Assembly: GCA_027493625.1 (NCBI GenBank)
Contig: JAOSKM010000003.1
Coordinates: forward strand, 1,020,057 to 1,084,056
From: Planctomycetota bacterium
GTDB lineage: Bacteria > Planctomycetota > UBA8742 > UBA2392
Length of the DNA stretch: 64,000 bases
Direction: 5' to 3'
Positions 18,301 to 26,986 of this stretch are shown piece after piece. Position 1 is the stretch's first letter, and the number at the start of each line of letters is the position of its first letter. Below the pieces are notes generated by a model that was given only the letters and a program-made list of their open reading frames with translations, made no database searches and had not been told where the DNA came from. The position numbers were made by a program, and so were the translations under genes.

Positions 18301-20422
18301 TGATCTGGTCGTAAGTGGAGGTGCTCTGAACCAGCAGGGTGCCGAACACGTCATAGGCGCTGCTGGTGGTCACGTTGCTGCTGGAGTCATAGGCGCTGGT
18401 GCGGTAATTCCCGCCGGCATCGGTAACCTTGGTGGTGCGGTCGAAGCCGTCGTAAACGTAGGTGGTCGCGTTACCCAGGGCGTCATAGCTGGTGGATACG
18501 TTGCCGTTGGCGTCGTAATCGGTCTGGTACGTGCCTTGCACGTCGGAATCAGCGCCGGCAATGCGCTGGAACACAAGATCGCGCTCGTCGTACCGCGTTT
18601 TGTTTCGGTTACCGAGAGGGGAGACGGATTCGATGACGTTGTAGTTTGAATCGTATCTCGTTTCGCTGGCGACGCGGTAAACAGCGGAGCCGGCCGTCTG
18701 GTCGCGCGTAACCTTGGTCTGGTAGTTCAGCAGGTTGTGCTCATAGGTGGTCTCAACCCACGTCGCAGCCATGGCGCTGGAAGCCTTGCTGAAAGTGCCC
18801 GGCGTGATCAGGTCGCCGGGGACGCTGGGCGATGTGCCTGAGTCGGTGATGTACTCCTGATAAGAGTGGGTGAGGTTACCGTTGGGATCGAAGTAGCGGT
18901 AGCTGTCCACACTGACGAGACTGTAATCGACGGGGTCCCCCACCTCGTACTTGCCTGTCACGTGCCAGGTTTGGTTCAGCTCGTTGACCTCATAGGCCGT
19001 CTTGTAGTCGTCCTTGGTGGCGCCGGATTCGAAGGCTCGCGGCGACCAGGAGGCCGTGAGGTTGCCCACGGGGTCGTATTCGAATTCGGATGTTAAATCC
19101 AGCTCGCCCCAGGCGCTGATGCGCTGGTACAGGAAACCGTTGTGGCTGCCGGATGTGTAGTATTTCAGGTAGGTGACGTTGCCTTCGCCATCCACCATGG
19201 TGACCGGCTGGCCGAATTCGTTGTAGGTCGTGCGGGTGGTGATGGCGGCGCTGGAGGCCATGGAGCCCGTGATGGTGGGCGAGGTGACCAGCACCAGGTT
19301 GCCAGCGTCGGCACCGTTGCCGGCTGATTCTTCGTAGTCGTAGCTGTAGGAGGTGGTGTTGCCTCTTGGGTCGGTGACAGTTTTGACGAACTGGTACCGC
19401 GGCTCGTAGGTGTAGCTGGTGACGATATCCGACTCGGAGCCCAGAGCTTCGTCCGAGCGCGTCACGCTCAATACGTTGCCCGCGGCCATGGGATCGCTGG
19501 CTTCGTCGTAGACGGCGTAGTCCTCTCCGCTGAGCCAGCCGTCACCGGAGAGGCTGAAGCCGTCGCTCTCAATGGTGATGGTGGTAGCGTCGTTGTCCAC
19601 GATGGGATAGTAGGCGTACTCTCCGGCGTTGCTGCCCATGCGCAGGGTCATGCCGATGAAGGCGTCAGGCGTCCAGGACTTGCCTGTGTCCGTAAGAACG
19701 GTGGCGCTGGGATTGCTCGTGCAGGTGCCACTGGTTTGGCTCGCGCCCTCCGGATATTGGTAGGTGACCTTGTTTCCGCGCGGGTAGGTGATGGTGAGAA
19801 TTTCGTGGTTGGAGTTATAGGTGAACACGGTGTCGAAGCTGGTGGGGTCGCCACTGCGCAGCTTGGAGAGCACATTGGTTACCGTCGAATGCACGATCGG
19901 CTCATCCGTGTCCACTGAGTAGAAGCCGGTGTATCGCTTGACTGTTGTCGCCCGGCCGGTGCCGTCGATCGTGTAATCCGTACGGTGGCCGTTGCGGTCG
20001 ATCTCATGGATCAGGGTTGAGCTCTCGTAGCGCAGGCGGATGAACGCGGACTTGGTGATGTGGGAGTCCAGCACGTCGGCCTCGTCGCCCAGCTTCTGGT
20101 CGATCACGCGGTCACTGGAGTCATAGAAGTTCTCCAGGTAGGCAACGGGCTCGCTGCTTTCGGCGAACTCGCGCGGGTTGATGCAGCGGGTCAGGTTGTG
20201 CGCGCTGTCGTAGGCGTAGCCGTAAGTGGTGCGCGCGTAGGGTGAGCCATCGTAGCGGCTGGTGGTCGGCGCTTTCTGTTCGACTAAATTGCCCTCGGAA
20301 TCGTACTCGTACTCGACTTGGCGCGCGGCCGTGTGGCCCGTCGTGCCGTCGTTCCACATGTTGTCGGATACCGTGTCCACTCGGCCGTGGGTGTGGTAGG
20401 CAATCGTAAAGGTCTCGCCCAA
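15308..20422 (-). CDS. Giant RHS/YD-repeat protein, segment 3: YD-repeat shell and RHS core
   Basis: 1,704 residues as an open frame. It is really the C-terminal part of one gene, because the frame is open upstream to about 20700 (GSWLYDWHTPDG, then GNTTECTYNYAGQLT). It consists of dozens of YD repeats (patterns such as GNxxxxYDxxGR). Then come a Cys-rich stretch (CYCYDPFCQKCGC), the conserved YEDQLGSLIGMADDAG and DYGRPV motifs, a ~190-residue beta insertion, and the core YYCWNRTYEPSTASWTTPDP. Such shells form hollow beta-barrels enclosing the C-terminal toxin. It ends at 15308 through the scrambled junction with tip 1. Modules of the type FxGMxL...NxxTTITI recur at least three times. The missing start codon and a single-base shift at a G5 run near 20697 join it to segment 2. 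Confidence 0.85.
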   Translation of the reverse strand: MGETFTIAYHTHGRVDTVSDNMWNDGTTGHTAARQVEYEYDSEGNLVEQKAPTTSRYDGSPYARTTYGYAYDSAHNLTRCINPREFAESSEPVAYLENFYDSSDRVIDQKLGDEADVLDSHITKSAFIRLRYESSTLIHEIDRNGHRTDYTIDGTGRATTVKRYTGFYSVDTDEPIVHSTVTNVLSKLRSGDPTSFDTVFTYNSNHEILTITYPRGNKVTYQYPEGASQTSGTCTSNPSATVLTDTGKSWTPDAFIGMTLRMGSNAGEYAYYPIVDNDATTITIESDGFSLSGDGWLSGEDYAVYDEASDPMAAGNVLSVTRSDEALGSESDIVTSYTYEPRYQFVKTVTDPRGNTTSYSYDYEESAGNGADAGNLVLVTSPTITGSMASSAAITTRTTYNEFGQPVTMVDGEGNVTYLKYYTSGSHNGFLYQRISAWGELDLTSEFEYDPVGNLTASWSPRAFESGATKDDYKTAYEVNELNQTWHVTGKYEVGDPVDYSLVSVDSYRYFDPNGNLTHSYQEYITDSGTSPSVPGDLITPGTFSKASSAMAATWVETTYEHNLLNYQTKVTRDQTAGSAVYRVASETRYDSNYNVIESVSPLGNRNKTRYDERDLVFQRIAGADSDVQGTYQTDYDANGNVSTSYDALGNATTYVYDGFDRTTKVTDAGGNYRTSAYDSSSNVTTSSAYDVFGTLLVQSTSTYDQINRAYVSARLAKDHNGIPIGDGWNTSTTVFDKNSRMISSTNDNGVTHTSYYDAANRTTETRDAVGNRTLYTYNANGATEQVDYIETNGLNGASEPSHVSYILNRSDVAWEVRDRRWSATFDTSGYTKRDGWGRVTVSTDAAGNTVSTNYDLLSRVTDSTEEAGTDDIHTMFEYDDDGRTLTRAIKRNPGDTTYQETEYVYDERSRLITMRRPDGDIFTHRYDVNGNRIGWTDPLGTAVTDTYDARNLVSYRNIVRGSGIVGTDYESYEFDGLGRLTACSNYADGELITASAWQYNTQSQPEVHDQTICDYQGAYLGTWTTKAEYDATGFNTATVYSNGRRVEHLKDQLDRLSASYDVSNNLQIAAYVYGGPSRIVERTYGNGTRTSYTYEASGCGCGGATQFCERVEHTEFGNGRTLWATNRRHDIRGLVTAESRDHEGANGNVFRYDEAERLAKTYFGVDLSGGNLATYGNPANTPANWGLRRNYTLDPRGNRTNVVDYDDQLTPTTVYDYGYTANSDTNQYTAVDGASYTYDAIEQLTTDPTRDLDSTYDYKGQVITEEADSDNPERRYSYDNQGRRRTEQRFYEASYHLFDTLCYCYDPFCQKCGCNNNGAPTLEVRQIDDSSTVTNHVMSVFGPGAHGSLSGSTMSPFTLAFPTGGGGHGTMRILDLVDPDTGSDKWKYRYEDQLGSLIGMADDAGIKLLDEVYLDYGRPVERIIAFDGDHDDVNEGSSTNMPLTSIAITGASFTTDEFKGMQLAVADPANGQFIVRTILGNNSTTITIDEATSEAYDAIVEGDLSFVVYDFVDTNVATSGTYHTAGVWTSAPVFDDNSTPEDPSDDTTVFADTGADFQEHMVGWLISPKVEDFDYIEIIASTATTITVKGNAQYLAAADDRYWLFAPPHVVPSTGTIDPDALCTSSKWLWAGYEYIPPMAGFYVDPEPGLEHKRSYYCWNRTYEPSTASWTTPDPAMTPWYNIPAFRGGPLVDLTDPSGFRGH

Positions 20423-20634
20423 GTCGTTGGCGATGGTGGTGAGCTGGCCGGCGTAGTTGTATGTGCACTCGGTCGTGTTGCCGTTGCGGTCGATGCAACG
20501 CCATAGGCGACCATCGGAGTTGAATATGCACCGGTGACCGTGCCTGTCTGTCAGGGTGGTAGTTCCGTGGGTACTTTCTCGTGTTGCTTTGACGTAAACA
20601 CCATCCGGGCTGTCGATCGGTGAGCCATCAAAAC

Positions 20635-23600
20635 CTATCTCGAACTCTTCCGTTCGGCCGTCCGGAGTGTGCCAATCGTAGAGCCAGGACCCCCTAGAAC
20701 GGTGGTGCGTACAAAACGTTGGAAATAGTGCCCCACCCAGCCGTGACCCAAAGGACCGTCGTAGGTGATCTGACTGCGGTAGAAGCGCGACCAGGAAATG
20801 CCCATCATGCGACCGCGCACGGCCAAGTCGGTTTCCGACTTGAAGAACTCGCCGTTGACCAGGAACACGTTGACGCCGCCGATGGCGGGATTGCGCGAGG
20901 GCTCATCGTTATTGACCGTCGGCAGGATGTTGGTCGGGTATTCGACGACGACCACGCCAACCTTGGATCCGTTGTTTGTGGTGAAGGTGCGCGGACCGCA
21001 AGTTGCGAGCTCGTCCACCGTCACATTCACCGTTAGGTTTGTACTCGTTCCACTCACGCTGTTAACCGTGATGTTGGACCCAAAACTCACTGCCTGGGCC
21101 GTGCTCATGCCGGTGCCGGTGACGTACACGTTGACGTTTTTGTCTCCCTGCTTCAGCAACGTGGTGGTTTTCAAGACGATGTTGTTGGTTCCTTCGATAT
21201 AGCAGCGCCGGCTGACCCATTCCGAGTAAAGCCCGTCATTGTTCCCGACCCGAGCGAAGAATGTGTACTCGCCGGTGTAAGACGTGGACACGTCGCTGCC
21301 ACCGCCGTTGAATGTCGAGACAGCAACCGAAGAAGTCGGGTAGCTTGTATCCCAGAAACTTGCCACTCCGGACAGGTTTGTGCCCGGAGTTTTGGTGTAA
21401 CCGGCGACAACTACGTTTCTACTGGCGAAAAGCTCAAGTTTAGACGTATCGATTGCGGAGCCACTGTTAGCCGAATAGCTAACCTGTAGCGTAAATACTC
21501 CGGAAGTGTCGTAGTCGACGGATGGACTGTCGAACTGGATTGTTGGGCGGTTCTCGTTGGAATTGGCCTGCACCGTGAGACTCACTGTCTCTACTTCGTC
21601 GTAGGCCGCGATGCCCCAGATGTCGTTTTCGGTGGCCGTTACCGTCCAGGTCCCCGTGGTAGCACTCGACAACGTCGCGTCAACCAAAGCCAGCTTGGCG
21701 CTGATGATCAGCGTGTCGTTCACCGTCACACCGCTGCCGCCACCCTTGGTGATGGTGATGCTGGTGGAGCTTTCCCAGTGGGTGTCATCGCCGATCACGC
21801 TCAGGGCCAGAACACTGGTGGCGTCCGCATTGTCGGGCGAAACGGCCGAGATGCTCGACGCGGCCGGCGCCAGGGTTCTGGCTTCGCCGCGGTTGCGGCT
21901 GAGGGGGGCGTCCTCAGTGGAGTCGTCGATGGTCAGGTAGAAGTAGTAGGTGGTCCCGTTGGTGAGGCTTTCCGCCTCGTCATGGGTGTCCGTCAGCAGA
22001 CTGCCGTTCACCTTGACGAAGAAGCTGTACGGTGTCCCGCCAAGGTAAACTCCGGAGTAGTCACCGGAGACTCGGATGGTGGTCGACGACGGAACATCAT
22101 AGACCGTCAACGTCGTGGTACTGGTGGCATCTGGATAGAAGGTCAGGCCCGCCAAGGCGCTGGTGAAACTGACGCCGGAGTTGGTGAACGTGGTATAGCC
22201 GCCGGCGTAAGTCGCATCGGATGTCCAGGCGCTGTCGTCGAAGGGTGCTTTGTACAGGTTGAAGCCGTAAGCGCTGGCGTCGACCTGGTCGTTGGCGTCC
22301 CAGTCCGCACGGATGCGAGTGTCGCCGAGGGTCAGGCGCAGTCCCGTCGGTGGGGTCAACTCCCAATCGACCTTGTTGTTGCTGTCGCTGTCGAAGGCCT
22401 CGCCTTGACCCACTCCGCCGCAGCCGATCATGTTGATGTTGTTGGCAGTGCTGGTGGCCGTCACGTTGAAAGTGCTTGTGCCGTTGACGGACGTGTTGAA
22501 CTGTACGCCCCGTATCTGGGTCGCGCTCAGGTCGCTTTCCGACTTCCAGTGGATGTGTTGAGTGGAAACATCGTTCTGGAAGATGTTGTCGTTGAACAGG
22601 GCCAGCACGCCGTCAGCCTCGACGGTCAGACTTACTTCGTCGAAGGTTGTGTCCGCGCAAGCAAGCACAGCCGGCGCAGCCGCCGCCGTTGAATCCACAA
22701 TGATCGCGCTGATGTTGGCCGTCAGGTCCTGGATGGTCGCCGAGTTGCGTGTGTCGAAGGTACCCTTGTCCACTGTCAATGATAGCGCGCTGCTACCAGC
22801 GAACTTCAGCGTCGAACCTTCCACCACAAACGAACCCGAAGTGGTCGAGTTAGCCCCGTCAAGTGTAAGTGTCGAACCGTCGAGAACCTCGATGGCGCCC
22901 GAATTGGTCAGCTTGTGGAAGCTAGCGTTGTAGCCCTGTGTGCGGAGTCTGCCCGAACTTCCCACATGGAGTTCCACGTCCAGAGAAGTAGTACCGTCCA
23001 AGGCTCCGGACATGTCCAGCTGGCCCTGCAGGTGCAGGCCATCCCCGGCTCCATCCAGCGTGGACTTGAAGGTCACGCTGCCGCTGGAGTAAGTCCACGG
23101 AATGTCTGTGTCTGCCGTGGTTATCTCGAAACCCGCGTTGCTGAAAACGAGCCCGTCAACGGTGCCGTAGAGGTAGGCACGCTCGGCGCGCACGACGATG
23201 CTCTCTCCCGCCCAGGTCATGCTGTCGCCGGTGAAATGGAAGACGGCCGCGCCCTTCTCCGTCTCGTCGTCAACGTAGACCCAGAGGACGTCACCAACTT
23301 CCAGGGCGTCTGTGGTGACAATGTCAAAGCGCCCATCCACTGAGCTGACGGTTTGGGTGTCGTCCGTGTCGCCGGAGTCAACGCCGTTGATGTACAGGCG
23401 CATTGTCTTGCTGTTCAGACCCGCGCCGGCGTTGTTCTGCAACTGGCCGCTTATTGTGTACGAACGTCCAATTCCGAAACCCCATACCGTTGATGACGAC
23501 CCGTACTCAAAGCCGTCATGTGCGCGGACGTACCAAGTATAGCCCCCTAGAAAAAATTGACCTATCCGGTATGCCGTACGCATCCGGCCAAGTGAGCCTG

Positions 23601-23697
23601 ACGCGTATTGTGTCTCCAGCTGGGACACCATCTCTCGGAATCGGAACCCAGGTGATTCCCGAATCCATAGAAATTTCGAAGCTGTTTCGGGCGTCAA
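20635..23697 (-). CDS. Giant RHS protein, segment 2: Ig-like modules, IPT/TIG and DUF6531
   Basis: Open frame of 1,020 residues, functional from about 23550 down to 20700. It contains a carboxypeptidase-regulatory-like beta module (SYTISGQLQNNAGAGL), beta-helix-like repeats and an FN3-like module (PTGLRLTLGDTRIRADWDAN). An IPT/TIG-like module (YVTGTGMSTAQAVSFGSN) follows. Near the end comes the DUF6531 signature that opens RHS shells (GEFFKSETDLAVRGR, FYRSQITYDGPLGHGW). After the G5 run at about 20697 the frame should shift by one base into segment 3; the local product then ends falsely at 20635. On the other side it joins segment 1 near 23545. All features point to one continuous protein of the cell surface. 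Confidence 0.82.
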   Translation of the reverse strand: MTPETASKFLWIRESPGFRFREMVSQLETQYASGSLGRMRTAYRIGQFFLGGYTWYVRAHDGFEYGSSSTVWGFGIGRSYTISGQLQNNAGAGLNSKTMRLYINGVDSGDTDDTQTVSSVDGRFDIVTTDALEVGDVLWVYVDDETEKGAAVFHFTGDSMTWAGESIVVRAERAYLYGTVDGLVFSNAGFEITTADTDIPWTYSSGSVTFKSTLDGAGDGLHLQGQLDMSGALDGTTSLDVELHVGSSGRLRTQGYNASFHKLTNSGAIEVLDGSTLTLDGANSTTSGSFVVEGSTLKFAGSSALSLTVDKGTFDTRNSATIQDLTANISAIIVDSTAAAAPAVLACADTTFDEVSLTVEADGVLALFNDNIFQNDVSTQHIHWKSESDLSATQIRGVQFNTSVNGTSTFNVTATSTANNINMIGCGGVGQGEAFDSDSNNKVDWELTPPTGLRLTLGDTRIRADWDANDQVDASAYGFNLYKAPFDDSAWTSDATYAGGYTTFTNSGVSFTSALAGLTFYPDATSTTTLTVYDVPSSTTIRVSGDYSGVYLGGTPYSFFVKVNGSLLTDTHDEAESLTNGTTYYFYLTIDDSTEDAPLSRNRGEARTLAPAASSISAVSPDNADATSVLALSVIGDDTHWESSTSITITKGGGSGVTVNDTLIISAKLALVDATLSSATTGTWTVTATENDIWGIAAYDEVETVSLTVQANSNENRPTIQFDSPSVDYDTSGVFTLQVSYSANSGSAIDTSKLELFASRNVVVAGYTKTPGTNLSGVASFWDTSYPTSSVAVSTFNGGGSDVSTSYTGEYTFFARVGNNDGLYSEWVSRRCYIEGTNNIVLKTTTLLKQGDKNVNVYVTGTGMSTAQAVSFGSNITVNSVSGTSTNLTVNVTVDELATCGPRTFTTNNGSKVGVVVVEYPTNILPTVNNDEPSRNPAIGGVNVFLVNGEFFKSETDLAVRGRMMGISWSRFYRSQITYDGPLGHGWVGHYFQRFVRTTVLGGPGSTIGTLRTAERKSSR

Positions 23698-26275
23698 TAC
23701 TGCCGTTGTGGGAAGAAGTACTTGTTGTCCAACTGTTTACCTTCCATTGCATATCCCCACCCAAACCGGCTATGTCAACCGTTACTTCGAAATGCAGCGG
23801 ATCCTCATTGCTGTCGGCTGGTCTTTCCCAGACCAACACAGGTGTCCAGTCAGTTAGACTGGATGAAGCGGCCGGCGTTCGATTCGAGTTTCCGACCGTT
23901 CCGGGAACGGAGTTGGTGCGGAACGTGTGGTAGTACCAAGGCCCGGGGATGTCTCCGGAATTCCAGAGCTTAACTCGAACGTAGTACACCGTGCTCGCGG
24001 CCAATGTGGGCGTGAGGCCGATGTCGCTGGAGCTACTGCTGGTCTTGGATCCGTTGTAGAGCAGCGAGCCGAATGCCGGGTCGTCATCGATGTCGATCTC
24101 ATAGGCGGACTGCGTCTGGCCTTCAAAGTCACTCGCAAAAGTCCATGAGACCGCAATCGAGTCATCGTCGACAATGTGCAACTGGTCAGGCAGCTTGGCA
24201 GCGCCAGTTGCGTTAGCGACGCCAAGGTCTGCCGGCCCGGCCGGGCTTCCACCGATCAGCCAGCCAATGTATGGACGGCCCAGGAACGGATCATAGTCCA
24301 CGTTGGCGTTGACGGCATCTCCGCTGCCTGGTCCAGAGCCGCTGGGTCCGTTGGAGGCGCCCCAGTAACAGTCTTCGGCAAGCATGTTGGTGGCCGTCGA
24401 GCCTCCGGACGCGTCATACGCTCCATATGTACTGTTTCCCTGGAACGTACTGCGGTTGGCGATGCACCGCGCTGTCTGAGTACGGGCATCGTATACGCCG
24501 TACGTGTTTGCGTTGAACCAGCATTCTTCAAATGTGTACTCACACAGGTTTTCTGAACCACTGGCGATGTAAGCGCCATAGGTCCGGCCGAGGAACGTGC
24601 ACCTGCGGCAGACTAAAGAAGACGGCGACGCTGGAAGCGACGCACAGTACAGACCGTAGGATGTTCCAGCGGGGTCGCTGGCGAACGTTGTATCCTCAAT
24701 CAGCACGGTAATGGTCGGGCTTTGGTTGTTCAAGAACTCGTTGAGGCTGATGCAAGCATAACCTCCGAGGAGGCAATGACTGATAGTCAAAGCCCGGGGC
24801 ACGTTTGAGCCGCAATAGAGATAGATGGTGTTACTGGTGTACGTGCCCGTGATTGAGCAGCGCTCAAAGGTGGCATCGCCTGTGGTGACAGCGCTGTTGA
24901 GGTACACCGCATGAGCTCCCGCACCTCCGAATCTGCACTCGGTCATGTGGAAGTCATAAGCCAGTGAGCCGGAACCTACGCTCACCACGCGGTTGCCTGC
25001 GGCAACTCCTCTCAGGTCGCTGTCATGGATGTAGACCAGCCCTCCGTTCACCTCGACGCAACGCGCGCTGTTGTATTCCGCTGATGAGCTCGCGTGTCCT
25101 AGGTCGGCCCCTTCCAGGTGAATTGCACCGTCCATCGGGCTTTCCAGGCGCACGCCGTAGTTGCAGTGATTCGCCTTCAGGCCTGGAAGGCGCATGGATT
25201 TTCCCGAAATCGGTGACGTGCCGTTATGCTTGTCCACCTCGATGCCGTAACTGGCATCCCTTACGGAAACGAATGCGAAGGGGCCTATGCCTCCGAAGAG
25301 GTTCGCGTAGGTGTTTCCGTTATCGCGAAGACCGGTCCAGTTGCTGTAAGTGGGGCTGGCGTTCACGGACCGGAATTCGGGGCGTGTTTCCACCGTTCCC
25401 CAGATGGAGCCGCGGACTACGTTGACCAGGGACGAGTTCGCGCACTTGAATACGTGGCTGTCATCGAAGTACCACCTGCTCTCATGGGTGCTGTCCCCCA
25501 GCGTGCACGTGCCCGCCAGGTAATTGATCGGACTGTCCGGGCTGTCTGGGTCCGGAAAGCGGATGGTTGGCGACGTTGACGTCACAGCGTTAACGTAGAA
25601 AACGTAGTCGATGCTGCTGACGCTGAAGGGGGCAACTACATTGCCTTCTTTCAACGTGTTGACACCTTTGCCGTTCATCCGCACGGCCGCCACTCCGGTG
25701 GTGGCTTGGTTGGAGAAGGTGAGATTCTCCAGGTACGGTACGTACGTTTCGCTGTCCTCAACTACTACCATGGCGGTTTTGCTGTCGTTGCCGCCGTAGG
25801 AGAACGTGCTTTTCTTGACTTCGCTTTGCCGCGTTTGGCTTGCTTCAAAGATCAGAGCGCCCCACGTATTGCTGCTGTTGTAGCGCGTGAATGTGGTTGC
25901 GGCCGTTGTGTTCGACCAGTACATACGCCCGTTGTTGGCTACTCGCACGTTGCCGCCCGTTTTGATCTGGAAGGTCAGTGCGCCGGAGGCCGCCTTGATT
26001 TCCAGCGTGCCCTGTTCGGTGCTGCCGTTGCCGATTTTGAAGTCGCAGTCCTCGTTCCACTGCACAGCCACAGCACCACTTGACGTATCAATCGTCAGCG
26101 TCGCGCCGTTGCGCACAGTGATGGTACCGCCGGACCAGCCGGATGGATTCAGGATGTACGGGCTACCGGCTGCGTTCCAAGTTGTATTGGTGGTGATGTC
26201 GCCTGTAACGGTCGTAGCTGAAAGCACGGCCGGCATAAGAGTCAGGACGAGCAGAGCGAGAAGTGTGCGGTTCAT
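23516..26275 (-). CDS. Giant RHS protein, segment 1: signal peptide and parallel beta-helix
   Basis: 919 residues, of which about 908 belong to the protein before the frameshift. Residues 1-20 (MNRTLLALLVLTLMPAVLSA) are a Sec signal peptide. Residues ~40-640 form a right-handed beta-helix region with recurring ECxF/CTF turns, ending in the typical CYWGASNGPSGSGPGSGD and VDYDPFLG closure. FN3/Ig-like modules follow (SIAVSWTFASDFEG, TPVLVWERPADSNEDP). Near 23545 the sequence TTTTTTCTAGGGGG makes the frame slip: this frame ends in ...PDRSIFSRGLYLV, whereas segment 2 resumes with LGGYTWYVRAHDGFEYG, the expected continuation. One extra base explains it. The gene starts 43 bp after the thioredoxin-like gene and is probably in an operon with it. 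Confidence 0.82.
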   Translation of the reverse strand: MNRTLLALLVLTLMPAVLSATTVTGDITTNTTWNAAGSPYILNPSGWSGGTITVRNGATLTIDTSSGAVAVQWNEDCDFKIGNGSTEQGTLEIKAASGALTFQIKTGGNVRVANNGRMYWSNTTAATTFTRYNSSNTWGALIFEASQTRQSEVKKSTFSYGGNDSKTAMVVVEDSETYVPYLENLTFSNQATTGVAAVRMNGKGVNTLKEGNVVAPFSVSSIDYVFYVNAVTSTSPTIRFPDPDSPDSPINYLAGTCTLGDSTHESRWYFDDSHVFKCANSSLVNVVRGSIWGTVETRPEFRSVNASPTYSNWTGLRDNGNTYANLFGGIGPFAFVSVRDASYGIEVDKHNGTSPISGKSMRLPGLKANHCNYGVRLESPMDGAIHLEGADLGHASSSAEYNSARCVEVNGGLVYIHDSDLRGVAAGNRVVSVGSGSLAYDFHMTECRFGGAGAHAVYLNSAVTTGDATFERCSITGTYTSNTIYLYCGSNVPRALTISHCLLGGYACISLNEFLNNQSPTITVLIEDTTFASDPAGTSYGLYCASLPASPSSLVCRRCTFLGRTYGAYIASGSENLCEYTFEECWFNANTYGVYDARTQTARCIANRSTFQGNSTYGAYDASGGSTATNMLAEDCYWGASNGPSGSGPGSGDAVNANVDYDPFLGRPYIGWLIGGSPAGPADLGVANATGAAKLPDQLHIVDDDSIAVSWTFASDFEGQTQSAYEIDIDDDPAFGSLLYNGSKTSSSSSDIGLTPTLAASTVYYVRVKLWNSGDIPGPWYYHTFRTNSVPGTVGNSNRTPAASSSLTDWTPVLVWERPADSNEDPLHFEVTVDIAGLGGDMQWKVNSWTTSTSSHNGSIDARNSFEISMDSGITWVPIPRDGVPAGDTIRVRLTWPDAYGIPDRSIFSRGLYLVRPRT

Positions 26276-26317
26276 GGTTTGGTTTCCGCGAACGGGTTTT
26301 TGGGAATGGGTCTGCGT

Positions 26318-26986
26318 TTAGTTGCCGGACAACGGATTCGGGTTCGTGGGCAGCTCTGTCCACTCCTGGATCAGCATGCCTTGGGCGTTGATCTTCAGAA
26401 TGCGCGGCAGGCCTTCCGGCTTGTTCATGCGCTCCAGTATCCAGGTCCAGGCGTCCTCGCATCGCTGGCAGGTGGCGAAGGGCAGGTGGTGGGCGCATAG
26501 GTCGTCACAGCCCTGTGCCGTGTCGAGTTCATCCTCGATCTCCTCCGCGAAGTCAGGCATGGGCTCCGGCTGGAACTCCTCACCGGCCTGCTGGGCCGCC
26601 TGGCGCGCGGCCTCCTGCTCGGCCTCCCAGGCCGCGACTCGCTTGGTGTATTCCTCCTGGCGCAGGAACAGCTTGATCGCCTTGGCGCCGGAGTCGTCCA
26701 TGCACATGGCCAGCACGCGACTGGCGTGGTTGTTGTGCTCGCGCACGTAGGCCGACGCCGCTCTGACGCTGGCGCAGGAGTCCTCGTTGTCCGGCCGGAA
26801 CAGGAACACGTAGACGGTGTGGTTCTCCAGGGCGCTGTCGTCGATGGTGTCGCCGTTGACGTCCTTGAGCGTCCAGGTCAGCCAATCAGCGTCGGGATGG
26901 GCCGGGCCCTCGTCAGCAACCACGGCTGTCCCCAGCAGCGGGAGGACCAGCAGGACGGCAAGGCACAACAAGCTACGCTTGAGCAT
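26318..26986 (-). CDS. Secreted thioredoxin-like protein upstream of the RHS gene
   Basis: 222 residues. Residues 1-24 form a signal peptide (LLCLAVLLVLPLLGTAVVA-DE). The rest has a thioredoxin-like layout: a beta strand with an early segment VYVFLFRPDNEDSCASVR, a helix, a second strand (RVLAMCMDDSG), a charged helical insertion and a final strand pair GLPRILKINAQGMLIQEW. No CxxC redox motif occurs at the usual position, so it may be a non-redox member. A later pair of Cys pairs (GCDDLC, ATCQRC) could bind metal. A GGAG site precedes the ATG. It is the first gene of a minus-strand pair with the giant RHS gene, so a role in its folding or export is conceivable. The family assignment is tentative. 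Confidence 0.55.
   Translation of the reverse strand: MLKRSLLCLAVLLVLPLLGTAVVADEGPAHPDADWLTWTLKDVNGDTIDDSALENHTVYVFLFRPDNEDSCASVRAASAYVREHNNHASRVLAMCMDDSGAKAIKLFLRQEEYTKRVAAWEAEQEAARQAAQQAGEEFQPEPMPDFAEEIEDELDTAQGCDDLCAHHLPFATCQRCEDAWTWILERMNKPEGLPRILKINAQGMLIQEWTELPTNPNPLSGN

Noticed and set aside
15464..20506. Long plus-strand open frames (for example 15464-16948, 16994-17695, 17801-18649) opposite the RHS gene
   Set aside because: They lie antisense to YD repeats. Their Val/Gly-rich composition is the mirror image of the repeat codons, with no domains or ribosome sites.
21778..22692. 304-codon plus-strand gene
   Set aside because: Antisense to the Ig-like segment of the RHS protein, with no start signal or domain.
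20690..23555. Programmed ribosomal frameshifting in the RHS gene
   Set aside because: The two shifts go in opposite directions at the same motif, and many other genes in the window show similar single-base indels, so sequencing error is simpler.
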